Source: Clostridia bacterium (GTDB lineage Bacteria > Bacillota_A > Clostridia > Lachnospirales > Cellulosilyticaceae). Taken from it: a stretch of 15,859 bases of DNA. Shown here piece by piece: positions 6,211 through 12,550 of the stretch. The stretch's first letter is position 1; every line of letters begins with the position of its first letter. The position numbers were made by a program, and so were the translations under genes. The notes beneath the pieces were generated by a model. That model saw only the letters and a list, made by a program, of their open reading frames with translations, was not told the DNA's origin and searched no databases. The DNA is taken from assembly GCA_029239935.1 (NCBI GenBank), contig JARBTY010000045.1, positions 1 through 15,859 on the forward strand. The letters run 5' to 3'.

Positions 6211-7245
6211 TTAAACTTCAATAATATGATAAGAAGCAGACTTTTCTAATCTATTCATCACAGCGTATCCAATGCCTTCTTTAGGAAAGGCTAAGGAGTA
6301 GACAATATCAATATGGGCATCATCAAATTCTCTCAGCTTCTCAAAGAGATTGGACGCAATAATGTTTAAGTCTGTTCTAGGGCCGGCGCTCAAAACTAAG
6401 TCTGCATCAAACAGATGGCAAGTCTCGTCTGTGGCTAGTACACCGGTGGTTTTGCCAACGGATTTACTGAGCTGTATCAGTTCAGTAATTTTAATAGTTA
6501 CAGCTTCTAGCTGGCCTTGAACAATAAAAACATCAGCATTTGGAGAATAATGTGTATATTTCATACCAGGAGCTTTAGGCAAAAGTTCAGCAGATAATGT
6601 GTGACTAATAGCAGTATCCATGGTAACTGTTTTTAGAACAGCTTGAAGCATTTCATACGTAATACCTCCAGGTCTTAAAATGACTGGTACACTAGAGGTC
6701 ATATCCAATACAGTAGATTCTACCCCCACAGAAGAAGCACCACCGTCAATAATAACATCTACTTTGCCATCCAGATCTTCAATCACTCTTTGGGCATTGG
6801 TAGGACTGGGTTTGCCAGAGGTATTGGCGCTGGGGGCGGCCAGTGGTACCCCTGATAAGTTAATGAGTTTTTGCATAACAGGATGAGAAGGAAGCCGGAT
6901 AGCCACTGTATCAAGACCAGCTGTTACTTCTTTGGGGATCAGTGAACTCGCTTTGAAGATGAGGGTAAGCGGACCTGGCCAAAAGGCTTTCATAAGTAAT
7001 AGAGCTTCATCAGGCACACTTGATACCAAATCATGCAGCATATTCTGATTGGCAATATGTACAATAAGAGGGTTATCATTAGGCCTGCCTTTTGCCTCAA
7101 AGATACTGCGTACAGATGCGGGATTTAGCGCATTTGCACAAAGACCATAGACAGTCTCCGTCGGAGCTGCAACGAGTCCCCCTTTTTGGATGACATCAGC
7201 AGCAATATTTAAATGATTTATATCAGAAATAATAACTGTTTTCAT
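6211..7245 (-). CDS. sua5: L-threonylcarbamoyladenylate synthase (Sua5/YwlC)
   Basis: This enzyme condenses threonine, bicarbonate and ATP into threonylcarbamoyl-AMP, the first step of the t6A37 modification of ANN-decoding tRNAs. Its 344 residues show the two-domain Sua5 form. The YrdC domain has PTETVYGL at 28-35, KGRPNDNPL at 52-60 and SANTSGKPSPT further on. A linker containing APGMKYTHYSP leads to the smaller Sua5 C-terminal domain, which the shorter TsaC/YrdC proteins lack. The open frame runs upstream to 7320, but those 25 residues are hydrophobic and untypical. GGGAG seven bases before the ATG at 7245 decides the start. It is the first gene of the six-gene cluster. Confidence 0.95.
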   Translation of the reverse strand: MKTVIISDINHLNIAADVIQKGGLVAAPTETVYGLCANALNPASVRSIFEAKGRPNDNPLIVHIANQNMLHDLVSSVPDEALLLMKAFWPGPLTLIFKASSLIPKEVTAGLDTVAIRLPSHPVMQKLINLSGVPLAAPSANTSGKPSPTNAQRVIEDLDGKVDVIIDGGASSVGVESTVLDMTSSVPVILRPGGITYEMLQAVLKTVTMDTAISHTLSAELLPKAPGMKYTHYSPNADVFIVQGQLEAVTIKITELIQLSKSVGKTTGVLATDETCHLFDADLVLSAGPRTDLNIIASNLFEKLREFDDAHIDIVYSLAFPKEGIGYAVMNRLEKSASYHIIEV

Positions 7246-7288
7246 TAAAAAACTCCCATTTAGATTTAGAAATATTAATCTGCCATAT

Positions 7289-7294
7289 AGTATA
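7289..7294 (-). promoter_or_regulatory. Possible -10 box upstream of sua5
   Basis: TATACT on the minus strand (7294-7289), about 45 bases before the sua5 start, would give a leader of about 35 bases. The region is very T-rich and no convincing -35 hexamer is seen. It is offered because the cluster needs a promoter in this gap. Confidence 0.3.
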
Positions 7295-7343
7295 ACACAA
7301 AAAGTTAGTAAAAATAACAAAAAACATTAAAATATGTTTAAAT

Positions 7344-7375
7344 AAAAAGCGCACAGCCAAATAGACCGCACGCTT
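7344..7375 (-). terminator. Intrinsic terminator of the UspA-like gene
   Basis: On the minus strand AAGCGTGCGG pairs with CTGTGCGCTT, using G-U wobbles that exist only on this strand, and is followed by TTTTTATTT. It separates the UspA-like gene from the sua5 operon. Confidence 0.75.
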
Positions 7376-7381
7376 ATGTAT

Positions 7382-7789
7382 CTAAACTTCTTGGAATTTA
7401 TAATCTTCTTTTGAAATAACGCTGGTTGTTACATGGTCTAAAGCACAAGAAATTTCTTCAGATATGCCAGCAGTATTGTCAAGATCGCTATCTATTGGAG
7501 ATTCACCTATAACTAAATGTGATATTTCATGAGTTATAATAAAATCCATAATCGTTTGAGAAATATTATGACTGCATAAAAAATGGATTTCTCCACCAAG
7601 TTCACTGCCATAATCAAAAAGCTCCTCAAGCAGGCTGCTGCTTTCAGGATTATCAAAAATAGTTTCACCTTTTCGAATGTGCAAAATATGAAGAGGAGCG
7701 TCTAAAGTCGTTGCGGTATTAAAGCCTTCAGAAATGAGACGGCGGCTATTTTCTTGTATAGTAATACAAACAAGCACCTTTTCTTTCAT
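7382..7789 (-). CDS. UspA-fold protein, resembling the KdpD universal stress domain
   Basis: The 135-residue protein begins KEKVLVCITIQENSRRLISEGF, which resembles the universal-stress domain found inside KdpD sensor kinases and in small free-standing proteins of Clostridia. The alternating strand/helix pattern (VLVCIT, LHILHIRK, GGEIHFLC, ISHLVIGES) fits the UspA alpha/beta fold. The ATP-binding glycine motif of ATP-type Usp proteins (G-2X-G-9X-G) is not present after VIGES, so nucleotide binding is doubtful. Its role is unknown, and it may be a sensor or partner protein. AAGGAGGG seven bases before the ATG supports the start. It is a single-gene unit with its own extended -10 promoter and terminator. 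Confidence 0.7.
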   Translation of the reverse strand: MKEKVLVCITIQENSRRLISEGFNTATTLDAPLHILHIRKGETIFDNPESSSLLEELFDYGSELGGEIHFLCSHNISQTIMDFIITHEISHLVIGESPIDSDLDNTAGISEEISCALDHVTTSVISKEDYKFQEV

Positions 7790-7828
7790 TGAATTCCCTC
7801 CTTAATCTAGGGTATCACTACAAGTACT

Positions 7829-7837
7829 ATTATAACA
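7829..7837 (-). promoter_or_regulatory. Extended -10 promoter of the UspA-like gene
   Basis: On the minus strand TGTTATAAT is a perfect extended -10. Transcription would begin near 7822, about 33 bases before the ATG. The -35 region has no good match. Confidence 0.5.
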
Positions 7838-7900
7838 TATAATCACAATGGAATTATGAATAAAAAGTAAATAAATAATAAATCAAGAAGGCAATAAATG

Positions 7901-7934
7901 ATAAATAGGTAGGCATAAGAGCCTACCTATTTAT
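7901..7934 (-). terminator. Perfect 14-bp hairpin after the 7935 gene
   Basis: ATAAATAGGTAGGC (7901-7914) and GCCTACCTATTTAT (7921-7934) are perfectly complementary with a six-base loop. It begins on the base next to the stop codon. The downstream run on the minus strand is AT-rich (CATTTATT), not pure T, so it may work as a terminator or as an mRNA 3'-end stabiliser. Confidence 0.75.
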
Positions 7935-8429
7935 TTATAAAGAAGGATATCCGAGACTAGGAGGAGAGCAGCATAACGTATAAATATATTTTCGCATACG
8001 CCTTTTATATAATTCATTTAAAAGGAGAGGGTGAATCAGCATATAAAGCGTACTACGGGTGGTATATCTATTATTTTCGGGCATTTCAAAGCTTTTGAGG
8101 GTGTCTGGAGCATCGTCTTTCATTTCCATATAAATGACATCTACCATACTTTCTATGGTCGCACTAGATGGATAGGTATCATAAATAGGACTTGCATTAT
8201 AGTCTTGAGAATCAAGATATTTTTCAATATAGTAAAGAATCTTTTGGCAAAAGGGGGGATAATTTTTCATTAGGAAACAACTTTCTAATTCATCGTATTG
8301 TGCTTGTAAGGCCAACTGAGAAGTTAATATATCCCGTGAATTGTAAAATAGTTCTTGGGGATAATAGGGAGCATTTGCACTAGCCGAAAAATGAGTAAGC
8401 CGAGGGATGTCAGGGCAATTATTCTCCAA
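7935..8429 (-). CDS. Unrecognised protein, about 164 residues
   Basis: I do not recognise this family. The protein is soluble, rich in Tyr, Leu and Pro, and mostly helical in look. It contains a central stretch LALQAQYDELESCFLMKNYP, a C-terminal segment MLIHPLLLNELYKRRMRKYIY, and a Pro/Cys-containing tail. There is no signal peptide or clear transmembrane segment. The longest frame would start with a GTG at 8438, but AAGGAGG overlaps that GTG. A TTG at 8429 is eight bases from the ribosome binding site and is the better start. The gene is isolated, with its own promoter, a palindrome between the -35 and -10 boxes, and its own 3' hairpin, which argues that it is real and regulated. It follows glycogen phosphorylase, but independent transcription makes a functional link uncertain. 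Confidence 0.7.
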   Translation of the reverse strand: MENNCPDIPRLTHFSASANAPYYPQELFYNSRDILTSQLALQAQYDELESCFLMKNYPPFCQKILYYIEKYLDSQDYNASPIYDTYPSSATIESMVDVIYMEMKDDAPDTLKSFEMPENNRYTTRSTLYMLIHPLLLNELYKRRMRKYIYTLCCSPPSLGYPSL

Positions 8430-8465
8430 GGGTAGCACCTCCTTAAGATGGAATAATATACTACC

Positions 8466-8494
8466 ATTATATTACATTGATGTAAAAATGTTAC
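8466..8494 (-). promoter_or_regulatory. Promoter with palindromic spacer before the 7935 gene
   Basis: On the minus strand GTAACA (8494-8489), a 17-base spacer and TATAAT (8471-8466) form a promoter. The spacer contains TTACAT-CA-ATGTAA (8485-8472), a perfect 6-2-6 palindrome flush against the -10. Its position is that of a repressor operator. The -35 overlaps the last base of the glgP stop codon. Confidence 0.55.
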
Positions 8495-10959
8495 TATTTT
8501 TTGATTGAAAGCAACGGACTAATCTCCCAAATTTGAGAAGCATATTCTGAGATTGTTCGGTCAGAACTAAACTTACCTGAGCAGGCAGTATTCATAATGG
8601 CCATTTTGGTCCAGTTTTCTTTGTCCATATATGCAAGATCAATCTTTTTCTGAGCCTCATGATAAGCTCTTAAATCCTTCAGTATAAAGTAGGGATCAGC
8701 TAAATTATCACCTGCCCTGTTAAGAAGAGACTCATACAATTCTCTGAATAAATCAGGGAAACCAGGCTCTAATGTACCGTTGATAAGCTGTTTGACTATG
8801 CGGTGAATAGCTGGGTCTGAGTTATAAATATCCCAAGGATTATAAGTGCCTGATTGATAAAGGGAAAGAACCTCTTCACAAGTAAGGCCAAAGATGAATA
8901 TATTATCATCACCAACTTCTTCGAAAATCTCAATATTTGCACCATCTAAGGTTCCGATGGTTAAAGCACCATTGAGCATAAATTTCATGTTGCTGGTGCC
9001 AGAAGCCTCTTTACTTGCTGTAGAAATTTGTTCACTGACATTGGCTGCTGGAATAATGATTTCGGCACTTGACACATTGTAGTTCTCAATAAATACAACG
9101 GTTAAATATTTTCGTGTGAGAGGGTCATTATTGACAAGAGAGGCCACGGAATTAATGAGTTTAATAATAAGTTTAGCTCTCGTATAGCCAGGAGCAGCTT
9201 TAGCCCCAAATATAAAGGTCCTTGGGACATAGCTACCATTTGGATTATCCTTTATTTCATTATAAAGCAATAAGATATTGAGGATATTCATAAGCTGACG
9301 TTTGTACTCATGAAGGCGTTTGACCTGCACATCAAAGATAGAATGAGGGTTTATAGTAATCCCTTGGCGGGCTTTAATGTAATCAGCCAGACGAACCTTG
9401 TTATGAAATTTTATTTCGTTATATTCTTTGGTAAAAGCTTTGTCATCAGCAAAAGGGATCAGCTTTTTGAGCTCCATAAGATCTGTCGTCCACTTATCAC
9501 CAATGGTACCTGTGATAAGGCCCGCAAGTTCGGGGTTAGAATGACTGAGCCAGCGTCTTTGGGTAATTCCATTGGTTTTATTGTTAAATTTGTGTGGGTA
9601 GATGCGGTAGAAATTTTTAAGCACATTAGTCTTTAATATTTCAGTATGAATAGCCGCTACACCATTTACAGAAAAACTTCCCACAATAGCTAGGTAAGCC
9701 ATTTTGATCTGACCGTCAGATATGATGCTCATATCATGAATGAGGTTTTCGGAGAAGTGATGCTGGTCTCTAAGCTCTATACAAAAACGTCTGTTAATTT
9801 CTTCAACGATTTGATAAACCCTAGGAAGAAGTCTGGCAAATAAGTCAATAGGCCAAGTTTCAAGGGCTTCAATCATAATAGTATGGTTGGTATAAGCGCA
9901 GGTACGGGAAGCGATATCAAAGGCTTCCTCCCAACCAAGCTTTTCTTCATCTAACAAAATTCTCATAAGTTCAGGCACAGCAATGGCAGGATGGGTATCG
10001 TTCATTTGGAAAACAACTTTTTCAGGCAGTAAGTAGATATTGCCATGGGTTTTTTTGAACTTTGAAATAGCCTGCTGAACGGTGGCAGAAACAAAAAAAT
10101 ACTGTTGCTTTAGCCTAAGCTCTTTGCCCTGATAGTGATTATCATTGGGGTAAAGGACTTCTACCAAAGTTTTGGCAAGGGTTTGCTGTTCAACAGCTTT
10201 TTGATAAGCGCCCTGATCAAAAAAGCGAAGGACAAATTTCTGAGGAGCCTCAGCATCCCACAGTCTAAGGGCATTTACAAAACCGTTTTTATAACCAAGG
10301 ATAGGCATATCATAAGGGATGGCTAGTACAGACTCATAGTTTTGCTGGGTAAAATGAGTGTGGCCATATTCATCTTCATAAGAAGAGACTGTTCCGCCAA
10401 ACTTGATTTCCCTTGCAGTATCGGTACGCTTAACCTCCCAAGGATTGCCGTGTTTCAGCCAATCATCAGGAAGCTCTACCTGATACCCATTTTCTATTTG
10501 CTGTTTAAAAATGCCGTAATTGTACCTGATGCCACAGCCATAAGCCGGATAAGAAAGGGTAGACAACGAATCCATAAAGCAGGCTGCAAGGCGTCCAAGG
10601 CCACCATTACCAAGGCCGGCATCGGGCTCCTCTTCTTCGATTTGGGCAAAGTTTATCTTCACATTAAGCTCATGTAAAACTTCATTGACACTGTCCCAAA
10701 TGCCCATATTCACCAGGTTGTTGCCGAGGGCGCGGCCCACTAAAAACTCCATAGAAAGATAATAAAGAGTTTTGGGAGCAGTTTTATTGTAGAGTCTTTG
10801 AGAAGCTATCCAGTCGTCAGTAATGATATCTCTGACCGCAAAAGCAACAGCCTGATAGAGCTCTTGAGGGGTTGCATCTTCAAGTGATTTTCTAGAGAAA
10901 TTTCTAACATGATCAAGAATTTCTTCTTTAAATTTGTCTTTGTTAAAATCGTAAGCCAT
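8494..10959 (-). CDS. glgP: Glycogen/alpha-glucan phosphorylase
   Basis: This PLP enzyme of glycosyltransferase family 35 releases glucose 1-phosphate from the ends of alpha-1,4-glucan in the cytoplasm. The 821-residue protein is close to the usual 800-840. Conserved parts are YYLSMEFLVGRALGNNL, DAGLGNGGLGRLAACFMDS, GYGIRYNYGIFKQ-like GCGIRYNYGIF, the catalytic KTNGITQRRWL, VKRLHEYKRQLMN, and the PLP site EASGTSNMKFMLNGA with the cofactor lysine at residue 659. A frame start four codons upstream (10971) exists, but GGAGG falls between it and the ATG at 10959, with five-base spacing, so the latter is chosen. No other glycogen genes are in the window. The gene appears to be transcribed alone. 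Bacterial enzymes usually lack the animal phosphorylation switch, and the short N-terminus agrees with that. Confidence 0.97.
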   Translation of the reverse strand: MAYDFNKDKFKEEILDHVRNFSRKSLEDATPQELYQAVAFAVRDIITDDWIASQRLYNKTAPKTLYYLSMEFLVGRALGNNLVNMGIWDSVNEVLHELNVKINFAQIEEEEPDAGLGNGGLGRLAACFMDSLSTLSYPAYGCGIRYNYGIFKQQIENGYQVELPDDWLKHGNPWEVKRTDTAREIKFGGTVSSYEDEYGHTHFTQQNYESVLAIPYDMPILGYKNGFVNALRLWDAEAPQKFVLRFFDQGAYQKAVEQQTLAKTLVEVLYPNDNHYQGKELRLKQQYFFVSATVQQAISKFKKTHGNIYLLPEKVVFQMNDTHPAIAVPELMRILLDEEKLGWEEAFDIASRTCAYTNHTIMIEALETWPIDLFARLLPRVYQIVEEINRRFCIELRDQHHFSENLIHDMSIISDGQIKMAYLAIVGSFSVNGVAAIHTEILKTNVLKNFYRIYPHKFNNKTNGITQRRWLSHSNPELAGLITGTIGDKWTTDLMELKKLIPFADDKAFTKEYNEIKFHNKVRLADYIKARQGITINPHSIFDVQVKRLHEYKRQLMNILNILLLYNEIKDNPNGSYVPRTFIFGAKAAPGYTRAKLIIKLINSVASLVNNDPLTRKYLTVVFIENYNVSSAEIIIPAANVSEQISTASKEASGTSNMKFMLNGALTIGTLDGANIEIFEEVGDDNIFIFGLTCEEVLSLYQSGTYNPWDIYNSDPAIHRIVKQLINGTLEPGFPDLFRELYESLLNRAGDNLADPYFILKDLRAYHEAQKKIDLAYMDKENWTKMAIMNTACSGKFSSDRTISEYASQIWEISPLLSIKK

Positions 10960-10969
10960 AATAACCTCC

Positions 10970-10997
10970 ATTATAGTTAGTAAATTGCTTATATCAA
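10970..10997 (-). promoter_or_regulatory. Promoter-like boxes that would give a near-leaderless glgP transcript
   Basis: On the minus strand TTGATA (10997-10992), a 16-base spacer and a perfect TATAAT (10975-10970) match a vegetative promoter. The expected start point falls after the GGAGG ribosome binding site and only a few bases before the ATG. A second TATAAT further upstream (11078-11073) lacks a -35. Either may be used. Confidence 0.4.
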
Positions 10998-11122
10998 ACG
11001 AATGGTAATCTATTTACGTAACATGATATTTGAAACGTTAAAATTGAACGAAGATATAGATAATTAAGATACATTATACATTAAAATAATGATAAATATA
11101 CCGTTATCTAAGTTAAATTTTT

Positions 11123-12412
11123 TTAAAGATTAAAAAAAGCTTGCAGTATGTCACAGGTATAAAGGAAGTCTTGGACGGCCATAAGCTCCCTTGCAGAATG
11201 CATGCTTAAAATAGGCGTACCTATGTCTATTGAACGTATGGGGAGGTGAGAGGCAGAAACGGGGCCTATGGTAGAACCACCTTTTTCATCGGACCTATTG
11301 ACAAACACCTGATAAGGGATGTTGTGGGCTTTACAAAGAGCTGCAAATACACTATAGCTGTCACTATCTGTGGTATAGCTGAAGTTGGCATTGAGTTTGA
11401 TTGCTGGGCCTTTACCTGGAAGCACTTTGTTTGTTGGGTCGGATTTCTCGGGATAATTAGGGTGCAACAGGTGGGCTACGTCAGCAGAAATCATAAAAGA
11501 TTTGGCAAGAGCCATCAAAAACTCTTCGCGGGTTTTGTTTAGAGCCAGCATGATTCTTTCTAGGGTGTTGGCTAAAAAGGGAGAATCAGCCCCTTGTTTG
11601 GTGCGGCTGCCTATCTCTTCATTATCAAAACAGGTAAAAACGGAAATACCTTTAGTAGAAGAAGCATTTAGGAAACCATACAAACTGCTGTAGGTCATAG
11701 ACAGGTCATCCAGTCTTGGGGCCGATATGAATTCATTGTGCAGTCCGATGCAAATAGCTTTTTCAAAGGGATAGAGAAATAGGTCTGTATCAAGGATATC
11801 TTCCATAGGGACAGCAAGTTCCTCGCTGATAAGCTCTAAGATCAAATCTTTATCAAGGGTTTCGTTTAAATAAGTGAGTATAGGCAGTGTATCCTTTTGC
11901 TTATTAATATTGACGCCAGCATTAACGTCTCTATTCATATGTATTGCTAGATTAGGAATAATAAGAATAGGCCTGTTAATGTTAACTAAATGGCTGTCAG
12001 GAAAAAGGAAGTCCTGGGATTTAACAGCAACCCGTCCGGCGATAGAGAGAGGTCTGTCAAACCAAGTATTTAATATAGGGCCACCATAGACTTCGGTGTT
12101 GAGTTTGACATAGTTTTCGCATGTCATCTGAGGATTGGGTTTGATTCTAAAACCTGGTACATCACTATGACTGCTCACTATTTTAAAACCTTCTGCGTCG
12201 GTATCAACAGAGTTGACGCAAAAAGCGATAAGAGCAGAGTCATTAGCAGAGGTGTAATATTTACCACCCTGCTTAATAGACCAATGCTGAGAGGGATCGA
12301 GAGGCAGAAAACCATTTTGCTGCAGCAGGTCTTTGCAGGTGTTAATGGTATGAAACATTGTCGGGCTGCGATCTATAAAAGTGAGTAAGTTGTCTGTTAA
12401 TGAGTTATTCAT
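11123..12412 (-). CDS. apeB: M18 family aminopeptidase
   Basis: This cytoplasmic metallo-aminopeptidase (aspartyl aminopeptidase family) trims N-terminal residues from peptides. In its 429 residues the M18 signatures appear in order: SSHSDVPGF (metal ligand H82, with D84), SAPRLDDL (bridging Asp), FDNEEIGSRTKQGADSP (catalytic Glu and ligand Glu), MISADVAHLLHPNYPEK (Asp ligand), and SMHSARELM near the C-terminus (last His ligand). Length fits bacterial members. The longest frame starts at 12457, but GGAGG five bases before the ATG at 12412 decides the start. Transcription diverges from the metal pump gene. No terminator is visible before glgP 163 bases downstream, so some read-through is possible. 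The acidic-residue preference of the animal enzyme cannot be assumed. Confidence 0.95.
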   Translation of the reverse strand: MNNSLTDNLLTFIDRSPTMFHTINTCKDLLQQNGFLPLDPSQHWSIKQGGKYYTSANDSALIAFCVNSVDTDAEGFKIVSSHSDVPGFRIKPNPQMTCENYVKLNTEVYGGPILNTWFDRPLSIAGRVAVKSQDFLFPDSHLVNINRPILIIPNLAIHMNRDVNAGVNINKQKDTLPILTYLNETLDKDLILELISEELAVPMEDILDTDLFLYPFEKAICIGLHNEFISAPRLDDLSMTYSSLYGFLNASSTKGISVFTCFDNEEIGSRTKQGADSPFLANTLERIMLALNKTREEFLMALAKSFMISADVAHLLHPNYPEKSDPTNKVLPGKGPAIKLNANFSYTTDSDSYSVFAALCKAHNIPYQVFVNRSDEKGGSTIGPVSASHLPIRSIDIGTPILSMHSARELMAVQDFLYTCDILQAFFNL

Positions 12413-12456
12413 AAGAACCTCCGTATTTAATGATGAATTTATTTTAATTATACCCA

Positions 12457-12465
12457 ATTATACCA
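12457..12465 (-). promoter_or_regulatory. Extended -10 promoter of the aminopeptidase gene
   Basis: On the minus strand TGGTATAAT is a TGn-extended perfect -10, about 45 bases before the ATG. A second TATAAT follows ten bases downstream. The promoter lies back to back with that of cadA, whose -35 is 11 bases away. Confidence 0.45.
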
Positions 12466-12475
12466 TAAATAATAG

Positions 12476-12504
12476 TTGACAATTTCTTTAAAAATGAATA
12501 TTAT
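12476..12504 (+). promoter_or_regulatory. Vegetative promoter of the metal-transporting ATPase
   Basis: A perfect TTGACA (12476-12481), a 17-base spacer and TATTAT (12499-12504, five of six) form the strongest promoter in the window. Transcription should start near 12511, just before or inside the palindromic operator. Confidence 0.85.
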
Positions 12505-12512
12505 ATAAATAG

Positions 12513-12534
12513 ATATATGAACAACTATTCATAT
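12513..12534 (+). promoter_or_regulatory. ArsR/SmtB-type metal-sensor operator
   Basis: ATATGAA (12515-12521) and TTCATAT (12528-12534) are perfect inverted copies separated by six bases, in the form ATATGAACAnnTATTCATAT. This closely resembles the 12-2-12 operators of CzrA/CadC/SmtB repressors. It covers the expected transcription start, where binding would block the polymerase until metal releases the repressor. No such regulator is encoded in the window. Confidence 0.8.
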
Positions 12535-12550
12535 GAAGGAGGGCAAGAAG

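Noticed and set aside
7246..7320. 25-residue hydrophobic extension of Sua5, looking like a membrane anchor
   Set aside because: It lies in the T-rich promoter region, and GGGAG precedes the ATG at 7245, which gives the usual Sua5 N-terminus.
8031..8273. Plus-strand open frames opposite the 7935 gene (also 8192-8383)
   Set aside because: No ribosome binding site, overlap with each other, and non-protein-like composition. They are complement shadows of the minus-strand gene.
12533..12550. ATG at 12533 as cadA start
   Set aside because: It overlaps the operator and precedes the GGAGG site. The ATG at 12551 has ideal spacing and gives the usual metal-binding-domain N-terminus.
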